From the NCBI GenBank assembly GCA_016110215.1, contig JADWQD010000002.1, forward strand, positions 1,364,001 to 1,428,000: DNA of 64,000 nucleotides. The letters run 5' to 3'. Numbering within the stretch: position 1 is the stretch's first letter; the number at the start of each line of letters is the position of its first letter. Below the pieces are notes generated by a model. The model did not search any database and was not told the DNA's origin. It saw only the letters and a program-made list of their open reading frames with translations. A program made the position numbers and the translations under genes. Of this stretch, positions 56,513-64,000 are shown piece by piece. This stretch comes from Capronia americana. Lineage: Eukaryota > Ascomycota > Eurotiomycetes > Chaetothyriales > Herpotrichiellaceae.

Positions 56513-59500
56513 TCAAGTCGCCAGCTTTTCTCTGGCAGTTTGGCACCAATTATTCCAGTCAGTGAAGAATCCAGGCTGTACCCGACACTTCTTGTTTGTC
56601 AGTTGGTTCATTCTCGTGGACGCATAGACGTCAATAACCGTCCCTATATTGGCTTGATCAGCTTTGACCAGTGCCTTCACAATGAGTATGCTGGACAGGC
56701 TCGCCATGTTGGCATGCGCATTCGATGACTCGAGACCTGCTTCCTCGTGAAGCGATCTAAGGACGTCGGTCGCATGTTGTGTTTGAGAACCAGTGCGAAG
56801 CTCCGGGACGTTTGGTCCTTTACACCGCGAGCAGAATTGCTGAACAATATTGCGGGAGCGGTCAGCGAGTTGTTTGGTCTGCGTCATTCTTGCAAGTTTC
56901 AGTAATGGCACGAGCAAGTCGATGGTCAAGGGGTTCTGCTGCTGATGTCTGAAGTAGGACTCAATGAGGTCCAGGACTCGATTCTTGAAGTTCACAATGT
57001 TTTCCTTGGCATCTTTTGCATCCTTCTTCTTGTTCTTCGGATCTTGCTCGTTGCGGGCGCGGAAGACTTCGGCGAGCTTCATGTCCAGCTCCAGCATCTG
57101 ATCATCGTCCATATCCTCGTCGGACGAAGTTTCAGAGGTGTCGGATGGAGCTGCGACGTCATGCTGGTTGAGGCTACGGGTACCCAACGCCGAAGCGAGC
57201 GCGGCATCAAACTTCGCAAGTTCCTCGTCCTCCTCTTCGCCGTCAGTTTCTTCTTCCGAGTCCGTGTCCTCATCAGAATCATCAGATGCTGGACCGGATT
57301 CAACTTCGACGTCAGACTCGAGCTCGTCAACACTGGAGTCCGTCTCGGATGCTTCGCCGCCAACCATGTCAACATCTTCGGCTTGGAACATCTGCTGCTG
57401 ACCCAGCAAATTCTCCTTAGTTTCGAGGACCCGACACAGAGCTTCGAGGCCATCGCCAGTCACATTAGCCGCGAAAGCCTCGAAAATCTGGATAGTAATC
57501 CGCCTCAGCAATTTGGATGGTCTAGATGCGAAGCTGAGGAGAATTTCCATGATCGCATCGGCCGGCTCTCCCTTGTCATTGGCCGACCGACCTTTGGGAT
57601 TTGCACTTTCCCATTGACCGTGGTACTCGACCACCTCCTGTAAGAGTTGGACGGCCTCCGTTTCCCCGCTATAAATCTGAAAGAGCAGGAGACAATAAAG
57701 GAGACTCAGGGCCTCAGAGAACGACAATGACGGCATCTGAGCTTGGCCTGTCCGTGAAGTCGAAGGCGACTGCTCAATTGCTGATGTCTTTGTGCTTTGT
57801 TGCGCAGTCGTCGACAGTTTTTGCCAAGCCGTTTGCACTATATCCTGGACATCATCCGCGAAAGAGGCGGTCATGTCGACACCCAGTTCTTCTAGTTGGT
57901 GGATATGGGAAAGGACACTGTTCAAAATCCGGAAGCCGAGCGATCCAAACTTGAGTGCTTGCTCAAAGCCTAGTTCGAGACGTTCTTTCGCAAAATGGCG
58001 AGCCTGAGGCTGGAGAGTTAGTTGAATGTCGGGCATCTGCCTGAGATTCTTTGCATCTGGTGAGATGCAGACTTCTCTCAGCCATGACTCGAATATCTCG
58101 GTGACCAGGGTCCAATCATCTTTTTCGATATCTTCTGAGCTTGACCACTGGGCGTGTTCCCAATGACGAAGCCTAGCTGAAATCATCTTCCACTGTATGG
58201 CTACCACCGATTTTTGTAGAGACAGAGTGGTTTTGCCGTCTTCTTGTCGCGAGATTTCCGTCACGAACTTGCCAAGGGTCAACTTGACATCGTAGAGCAC
58301 CCGCGGGCTGAGAACGTCAATCAAGCCCTGCAGAGTCTTAGACTTGGTGATTTGGTCGAAGTCGCCGTATGAAACGCTCTGTAGCAGAGCCTGAATGTAA
58401 GAAGCGGCGATGGTCCCAGCTTCGGGCCAAGGTCCAAGGTCTATTAAGCGAGTTTGGATGCTTTGAGTCACTCTTTCTGCGGACCTTCTAAGAAGTCTCT
58501 CTGAGCCTTTGAGTGCGTCAGCCAGGCGCCGCGTCGCTTGCGGTGTAAACGTGTAGAGCAAAACCTCCGGGGGAGCTGTTTCGAACACTTTCCTCCATAG
58601 ACCGAAACCCCAAGCTCGACGTTCTGCGCTGCTCGACTCCGCGAATAGGCTCTCGTCGACGACAGTATTCCAAAACACGTCGAAAGTGATTTTTTTCCCT
58701 TCAAGAGGCGGATTCTTGCCATTCATTCCATTCTCAATTTTGGCTGGAGCATTTCTGAAGACTTCAGCAAGCACCACATCCCAGGCAAAGTGAAGATTGG
58801 GAGACCATCTAGCTGATCCTTGAGCGCTCAGCTCTGAGCTTTGCGGGCCTTGGTGAGCTCGTGCATCCTTGAGGATATCAGAAAGTGCGCTGATGTCTTT
58901 TCTTGCCAATGGGTCACCACTCTTCCATGCCGATGTGGGCAGTTTCGCCTTCGGGAAACGCCTTGTTACTGCGATCCATATAGCAACCCCTTCAGGTGTT
59001 CGTATAAGCTTGTTGGCGATCAGATTCTCAACTATATCCACTGCCAACTTTGTTGGTAATTTGTTGTGTTCGTCGGTAATGCAGTTGTATAGCACCCAGC
59101 CAAATTCAGGCCGAAGCCATGGCTTCTTAAGGGCTAAGCTGCAGAGCAGATCGAGTAGGTGATTAAAGTGGCTCTCACCTCCGTCCCGAAAGAGGAGATC
59201 CGACTTCAAAATGGCCTCAGCACCGAAGACTCGGCCGAAATAATGATCGCGCTCCTCTTGACCGGAAGTGCCATTCTCCGGTGCACTTTGAGTTTTAAAG
59301 ATTTCAATGATGGCCGACACAGAGAAGCTTTGCAACGCATGTTCAGTAGAAGCGAGCTGAGAGAGAAGCTCAGTGAGAGCAATCGAGAAGCCCAGGCGAG
59401 CTGATTTCCGGCTACTGCAAAGGCCGCGAAAGAGTCGAGTAAGGATTTTCTTGGTTTGCTCGTCGCTGGTGACTCCCGGCTTGTAGATCTTCGACAGCAA

Positions 59501-59683
59501 GGTATGAGCCGCTGCAAGACGGACATTTTCCTGTTCATCGGCAAGATCGTTGTAGACTTTGACAAGTTCGACGTCGACTTCCCTTTTCCGCTTTTTCGAC
59601 AAGTCGCCGGTCGGCTTCTCACTCAGTCTAGTACCTTCTCCTGGGTCAGTGCGAGCCTCCCTCTTCCGCTTTTTCGACGACAT
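56513..59683 (-). CDS. pol5: Pol5 / MYBBP1A-family nucleolar protein (DNA polymerase phi)
   Basis: Single-exon protein of 1056 residues, close to the family length. It begins with a Lys/Arg-rich nuclear/nucleolar head (MSSKKRKREA..., and a second SKKRKREVDVELVKVYNDLA) leading straight into the conserved DEQENVRLAAAHTLLSKIY. RLFRGLCSSRKSARLGFSIA with LTELL, VFGAEAILKSDLLF and LALKKPWLRPEFGW are the classic Pol5 blocks. A long acidic segment (about residues 765-815, Asp/Glu/Ser-rich) and LEVFRARNEQDPKNKKKDAK-like helices follow, as in other fungal Pol5. Despite the name, Pol5 works in rRNA gene transcription and 60S ribosome assembly rather than replication. Divergent from SNX3 with 398 bp between starts. 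Confidence 0.93.
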   Translation of the reverse strand: MSSKKRKREARTDPGEGTRLSEKPTGDLSKKRKREVDVELVKVYNDLADEQENVRLAAAHTLLSKIYKPGVTSDEQTKKILTRLFRGLCSSRKSARLGFSIALTELLSQLASTEHALQSFSVSAIIEIFKTQSAPENGTSGQEERDHYFGRVFGAEAILKSDLLFRDGGESHFNHLLDLLCSLALKKPWLRPEFGWVLYNCITDEHNKLPTKLAVDIVENLIANKLIRTPEGVAIWIAVTRRFPKAKLPTSAWKSGDPLARKDISALSDILKDARAHQGPQSSELSAQGSARWSPNLHFAWDVVLAEVFRNAPAKIENGMNGKNPPLEGKKITFDVFWNTVVDESLFAESSSAERRAWGFGLWRKVFETAPPEVLLYTFTPQATRRLADALKGSERLLRRSAERVTQSIQTRLIDLGPWPEAGTIAASYIQALLQSVSYGDFDQITKSKTLQGLIDVLSPRVLYDVKLTLGKFVTEISRQEDGKTTLSLQKSVVAIQWKMISARLRHWEHAQWSSSEDIEKDDWTLVTEIFESWLREVCISPDAKNLRQMPDIQLTLQPQARHFAKERLELGFEQALKFGSLGFRILNSVLSHIHQLEELGVDMTASFADDVQDIVQTAWQKLSTTAQQSTKTSAIEQSPSTSRTGQAQMPSLSFSEALSLLYCLLLFQIYSGETEAVQLLQEVVEYHGQWESANPKGRSANDKGEPADAIMEILLSFASRPSKLLRRITIQIFEAFAANVTGDGLEALCRVLETKENLLGQQQMFQAEDVDMVGGEASETDSSVDELESDVEVESGPASDDSDEDTDSEEETDGEEEDEELAKFDAALASALGTRSLNQHDVAAPSDTSETSSDEDMDDDQMLELDMKLAEVFRARNEQDPKNKKKDAKDAKENIVNFKNRVLDLIESYFRHQQQNPLTIDLLVPLLKLARMTQTKQLADRSRNIVQQFCSRCKGPNVPELRTGSQTQHATDVLRSLHEEAGLESSNAHANMASLSSILIVKALVKADQANIGTVIDVYASTRMNQLTNKKCRVQPGFFTDWNNWCQTAREKLAT

Positions 59684-60081
59684 ATCTGGCGGCTGTACTT
59701 GACCGAGGGATGGGGATTTCTTGTCTGCTCGAAAAGTTCAGTTAGAAAAAGTTGCGCATCAAACATCCCGAAACAGTTAGCGCGTCTTGGCACGCTAAGT
59801 ACTTCCGGGCCTGAGGCGGGGCAGCTCCGCGCCAACCAGGCTCACTTCTGGTGACGGTCAGGCGCGGGCAGGAAACTTCTCGACGACAAGGAAGCCCCGA
59901 GTGACTGAGACGAGGAGCAAACCACGTCCATAACAACAATTCAACACTAACAGCTATCTCGCAGTCCACTTTTGCACATCTTCCACACGACAACATCGAC
60001 ACATAAGACTACTGCCCCTGCCGACGCACGCGACATATCGCCTTGTTCAGCTGCCTGCCTCTGTTTGCAAACCCCGCAGTC
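59684..60081. promoter_or_regulatory. Shared divergent promoter of Pol5 and SNX3
   Basis: 398 bp between start codons; both genes must be controlled from here. No TATA box is visible. Nothing more specific can be supported. Confidence 0.5.
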
Positions 60082-60690
60082 ATGCAGGCCTTACCAGAGT
60101 CCCGTCAACAGACTTTCGAGGAGATTTACGGTCCCCCCGAAAACTTCCTCGAGATAGAAGTACGCCGAACCCTCACTTCCATGCTCAGGCAATGTGGGAG
60201 GACCTCTCTTCGCTCGTCATTCGACGAGGCCGGGCGCACCCGTTGAGTACGTATACTAACACTTGGTCTGCATCAGGTTAAGAATCCGCAGACTCACGGC
60301 TCCTCCCCGCGGAACATGTACACGTCCTATGAGATACACACACGAACCAACATTCCAGCCTTCAAACTGCGTCACTCCGTTGTCCGCCGCCGGTACTCCG
60401 ACTTCGAGTACTTCCGAGACATCCTCGAGCGAGAGAGCGCTAGAGTCACGATCCCTCCACTACCGGGCAAGGTGTTTACAAACAGATTCTCGGATGACGT
60501 GATCGAGCACAGGCGAGAAGGGTTGCAGCGCTTCCTGCAAATTGTGGTGGGACATCCCCTGCTGCAGACGGGGAGCAAAGTCCTTGGGGCGTTCATACAA
60601 GGTAAGATTACCTAGGTTAGCGATGCGCCTGCTCGGAAGAAGCTGACCCATGGACACACAGATCCAAATTGGGACCGAAATGCTTGGTGA
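60082..60690 (+). CDS. snx3: Sorting nexin-3 (SNX3/Grd19), three exons
   Basis: PX-domain protein of 143 residues that binds PI3P on endosomes and works with retromer in recycling to the Golgi. Exons are 60082-60159, 60277-60601 and 60662-60690. The first intron has a perfect TACTAAC branch site at 60254-60260. The product begins MQALPESRQQTFEEIYGPPE, enters the PX domain with YTSYEIHTRTNIPAFKL, and has the PI3P-binding RRYSDFEYFRDIL and the IPPLPGKVFTNRF proline loop. It ends FIQ-DPNWDRNAW after the last splice, exactly the family end. Length is slightly below yeast Grd19 (162), from a short N-terminus. Confidence 0.96.
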
Positions 60691-62323
60691 GAAGCCAAGC
60701 GCAAACCCAAGTCACTCCAGCGTGGAACAAACTACCAACCAAGAAACCAGAACGAGGAACGAAATGAGGAACGACATGACGAACAAAATCAACACTCAGC
60801 AACTTCGAACCAGCAACAGAATGTCGACGAGCGGTATCAGACACTACCAAGACCGAAAGCCCTCCTCCCGAAGCTTCCAGTGTTTAGGTGGGGTGCATCT
60901 TTACGCTAGGAATTCTTTCTACGCCTTTCCCTCGAACAAAAATTAACGTCGGTGGTATTCTTTGTTTGCTTGGACCATGAGGTGCGAGGGAATTTACAAG
61001 CTCATGGTCGTTGGGGAAATGGTGTCAGGTCTGCAATCCCAATTGGAATATTATCACTGTCCTAGTCCATTCCAACACAACCGCGGAATGGTGAAGACAT
61101 GCAAATGAGAAAAGCACCTGCGAAAGCTGGATATGGCGTGAGCACGCCAACACATTCAGACCAGAGACTATATGCCAACCAAAGCTAGCAAAGCACGGAC
61201 ACTCGAGTTGAGTCCACCCAGGCCTGTCTGATGTGAATTGACCTATCATTTAGTCCCCGAATTCTATCCAACATTCCCGTCATCGATGTACAGTACCAAT
61301 GGCATTGATCCCATTGTGTCTCAAAACCTCCAGGTTGCGTTTCTACACACCTCATTCCTCACATCATGCCTCTGCGCCGTCAATCCGCATTTTCCTACCC
61401 TGCCAGCTCTTCCTGACTCCGCTTACCCCCCCCTTCAATGCCAATGCCTTCATATAGCATCTCCCTCTATCCTTTTCCGGGCCATCTCATTCGGCAATGC
61501 AACCATAGAGTAGTGAGACTTCGGTGACTAGGCGCGCAGAATGTAGAATGAATGCTCGCGCTCCTCTCATGCATGTGAGTTTCGTCCTCGGGTTCGCTGG
61601 TTTCTTTTCCCCATTTCTCACAGACGCCTAGAGTATGGGGATCTTGATCCTCGTGTCTGGAAGGAAAAGGCGTTTTCACAACGAAGCTTTTGTTTGCGCA
61701 AAAGTGAGGAGCAGGCGATAAGAACATGATGAGTTCCAGCCCGTGCATTTCTTGCCGCCTCCTCAAAGCGAAGTCCTCGAGTCAAAGCGACTAACTTTTC
61801 CCGTCCGATCAGCCATGCCACAGAATGCATGCTCCCTTATCACAGGTTGTGTCTATCTAAACAAATGGTTTCCCAATCCAGGCTTCAACGAAATAAACAA
61901 CAGGGGTATCATAAAGAGCCAACAAGTATTTCCCTTTCCCATTCTTTCCATCCATGGTTCCTCGGGGCCGTCAGATCTGTTGCAAGTCCTGCCTGTCCAT
62001 CCCAATGCCCCTCCAAAACAAGCAAGTTGCAGCAATTATGTGCAAGACATAGCGGACGCCAGTTCCAGAAGCCCGTCCAAATTCCCAATTCCCTTCCAAT
62101 ATCTCGTGATGGTTTAGCATAGAGACCTGCGTGCAAAATGTATATCCTCCCATCGACGGTGACCCCTTCCAGGATGACCTGCCTCCCATTCAGAACGGGG
62201 TTTTGTATTAGTCGTGTGTTAATTCCAGGTGCCGGGGTGGAGGCACGGCACACCGTCTCCTGTATTAGGGGACTCCTTTGCGACATTCTCCGCTCTCGCT
62301 CATGCCCAATACTCTGCTCTGGT
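60691..62323. other. 1.6-kb gap between convergent genes
   Basis: Shared 3' flank of SNX3 (+) and the telobox gene (-). Several plus and minus frames of 70-160 codons overlap one another (for example 62388-61909 minus) without family features or consistent frame; I call none. Confidence 0.45.
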
Positions 62324-64000
62324 TCATATCCCGATCTCGTCCCACTCGTGTAGGGGAGGCAGTCGATTATCCTCCCAATCCATATCATCGTCGACTTCGA
62401 GAGTAAAGCTCGGTAGGGTAACTCCCACCTGCTGGTCTCTTTCCCTCTCCCGGTCCTTCTCTTTCTCGAATTTTTCCTTGGTGGGTTCCATATCCATGTC
62501 GTCGCTACGTAGCAGCATTGTCAGTGAGCTAGTGGAGGTCGACGATTTCACCTTGCTATGGACGGCCCTAGTCGGGGTTGGCGTGCTCCCTTTGACAGGC
62601 ATTGTTGCAGGGGTGTTGTTTTGAATCAGTGGCGGAGGATTCCTGGGTGTAGACACAGCACTACCCACATTGGGAGCATCGGGGGTGCCTGCGGAAGAAA
62701 CTGACAGCTTCTCTGCCTTCTTGACCTCCGACCTCAATGGCGCAGTTTCAGCATGCTTGTATCCGTCTGGAAACTTATTTCTGATACGGTCTCGAAGGTC
62801 AGTAGCCCGTCTATGCGCCAGGTCGAGCTCAGGGTCATCGTGAATTGCAGTCCATTGGAACCCATGCCTGGCCACACCTCGCAGTAGGCTTTCATCTTCA
62901 GCAACTGTCCAAGCCCGACGCTTACGACGCTGTTTGGGGGGATGGCCCTGTTCGAGTGGGGAATCTCCCTCCGTACCTTTTATGGGTGAGAGCGAAGGTC
63001 CTGCACCTTCCATAGGAGTCGTTTGCTCTGGAACAGAGTTGTTGGTGCTCGCATTTGCCTCCAACTTGGGGGCCGAATCATTGTTCGCACAGACACGGTA
63101 TCTGTCTTTCAGATCGACAGAACTCCGTTCGCTGAAGTTGAAAGATGGATCATCAAGTATTTGCTTCCATTTTCCCATACCGTACTTCTTCACACCGGCA
63201 AGGAGATCTCTTGTCTCACTCTCACTCCATTTCCGACGAGCACGGCGAGGCTTGTTGTCTTTCCATGGAACCACAGGCGGGGCGGATTCCGTAGTGGCCG
63301 GGACAATTTCCTTGACCGGAGTGGGGTGTTTAGCTAGCGCCTCCTGTGCAGAAGGCACTTGTTTCTCAACAGCCGGAGCGGGAGGGGCTGGCCAAGATAC
63401 AGAGTCTGGATGGGACTCAGTCAGCATGTCCTTGACATGGATTTTCGAGGTGGTGGCAGAACGAGGAACAGCAGGTCTGGAGGCGACGTCGATGGATGGC
63501 AGCAGAGCTGCAGAAGGAGGAGGCTCATGCAGTCCTGTAACCATGGCTGGTAAGAGGGGAGCAGGCCTATTTTGTCGGTCCTCCTTTTGAGCAGGACGAG
63601 GCAGATGCCTTATCATCTCAAGAGCAACAGATTCGCCGTCCGTGTCCAATCTCAACCGCTTCTGAGCATGGCCGCGTTCCAAAGGTGACGGAGCCTGTAT
63701 AGGCGACTTTTCAACTACTGACAAACTGACGAAAGAGGGCAGTTGTGTAGGGACCATGTCAGGGCCGTCGTTGGCTTCCAGCAGCTCACTGATGGCCAAA
63801 TGCGGTTTCTTGGCTTCTCTTGCCAGAAGCACATCACTGGGAGTGATTTTAGGGGCCCGCCTCTTCTCAGAGTCATCGTCATGAGGTGCAGCGCTCTTGG
63901 TCGTTCTGCTGTTGTTGAGAATGTTGCCCGCAACAGGCTCGAGAGGTAGAGGAACATTTGCATGGCGACTCGGGGCAGGGTTTCGGAGGGGAGCAATGTG
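62324..64000 (-). CDS. Double-Myb telobox protein (Teb1/Tay1-like), 5' end outside the window
   Basis: The frame is open from the window edge (64000) to the stop at 62326-62324, 558 residues visible. Two Myb/SANT repeats are separated by about 60 residues. Repeat 1, about 63238-63092, has RKWSESETRDLLAGVKKYG, GKWKQIL and the telobox helix SSVDLKDRYRVC. Repeat 2, about 62920-62771, has RRAWTVAEDESLLRGVARHG, WTAIHDDPELDLAHRRATDL and RDRIRNKF. Two tandem telobox Mybs are the arrangement of Yarrowia Tay1 and S. pombe Teb1, which bind double-stranded TTAGGG-type repeats and also act as transcription factors. The rest is Pro/Ser-rich and low in complexity; the C-terminus is acidic and Trp-containing (DDDMDWEDNRLPPLHEWDE). 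No intron is seen in this part. The missing 5' end prevents saying whether other domains are present. Confidence 0.85.
   Translation of the reverse strand, partial: HIAPLRNPAPSRHANVPLPLEPVAGNILNNSRTTKSAAPHDDDSEKRRAPKITPSDVLLAREAKKPHLAISELLEANDGPDMVPTQLPSFVSLSVVEKSPIQAPSPLERGHAQKRLRLDTDGESVALEMIRHLPRPAQKEDRQNRPAPLLPAMVTGLHEPPPSAALLPSIDVASRPAVPRSATTSKIHVKDMLTESHPDSVSWPAPPAPAVEKQVPSAQEALAKHPTPVKEIVPATTESAPPVVPWKDNKPRRARRKWSESETRDLLAGVKKYGMGKWKQILDDPSFNFSERSSVDLKDRYRVCANNDSAPKLEANASTNNSVPEQTTPMEGAGPSLSPIKGTEGDSPLEQGHPPKQRRKRRAWTVAEDESLLRGVARHGFQWTAIHDDPELDLAHRRATDLRDRIRNKFPDGYKHAETAPLRSEVKKAEKLSVSSAGTPDAPNVGSAVSTPRNPPPLIQNNTPATMPVKGSTPTPTRAVHSKVKSSTSTSSLTMLLRSDDMDMEPTKEKFEKEKDRERERDQQVGVTLPSFTLEVDDDMDWEDNRLPPLHEWDEIGI

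Noticed and set aside
56945..57643. 232-codon plus-strand frame inside Pol5
   Set aside because: Antisense shadow of the acidic part of Pol5.
61909..62388. 159-codon minus-strand frame downstream of the telobox gene
   Set aside because: It overlaps the end of the telobox gene in another frame, begins at a non-family sequence and looks like 3' UTR.
1..64000. Biosynthetic gene cluster, Starship or other mobile element, CRISPR
   Set aside because: No polyketide/peptide synthase, no recognised captain recombinase or transposase, no terminal repeats and no spaced repeat array were found; CRISPR is not expected in a fungal nucleus.

Overview
The window is nuclear DNA of a filamentous ascomycete (Pezizomycotina). 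The genes are split by 45-194 bp GT-AG introns, several with CTAAC/CTGAC branch sites. The content is typical of these fungi: a fungal ER-type aromatic-acid exporter, a PTH11/rhodopsin-like membrane receptor, a GtaA-type glutaminase, Sos7, a double-Myb telobox protein and a large RNA-dependent RNA polymerase. The order within Pezizomycotina cannot be settled by eye. Eurotiomycetes is possible, because TACTCCGTA-like palindromes recur between genes.

Layout. 1-6.3 kb is disturbed DNA: the 3' end of an MFS sugar transporter, an inverted decayed copy of the same 3' end, a scrambled SF1 helicase pseudogene with a 113-bp perfect inverted repeat, and a frameshifted gene of unknown function. 6.5-8.8 kb is an intact six-exon hexose transporter. 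8.8-20.3 kb is sparse, with only an Hsp70-like actin-fold protein and a seven-TM receptor-like protein. 20.3-27.6 kb holds an APC-family permease, an acyltransferase-3 membrane protein and mitochondrial D-lactate dehydrogenase. 28.8-33.1 kb is an RNA-silencing RdRP with an N-terminal RRM. 34.1-37.6 kb holds the divergent ribosomal genes L21 and S9, followed by the kinetochore protein Sos7. 39.1-44.2 kb has a Rim2-type mitochondrial nucleotide carrier, a nitrilase and, divergent from it, a peroxisomal (SKL-ending) acyl-CoA dehydrogenase. 46.5-55.4 kb has a bZIP factor, a secreted glutaminase and a seven-exon aromatic-acid exporter. 56.5-64 kb has Pol5, divergent SNX3, and a telobox double-Myb protein that runs off the end of the window.

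The genes do not form one pathway or a biosynthetic cluster; most are housekeeping or broad metabolic genes. Functional coupling is suggested only for divergent pairs sharing a short promoter (L21/S9 at 296 bp, Pol5/SNX3 at 398 bp, nitrilase/acyl-CoA dehydrogenase at 448 bp). I found no tRNA, rRNA, CRISPR or intact transposon, and no evidence for a wholly new system. The most unusual parts are the rearranged left end and the repeated CACGTGACC sites in and beside the hexose transporter.
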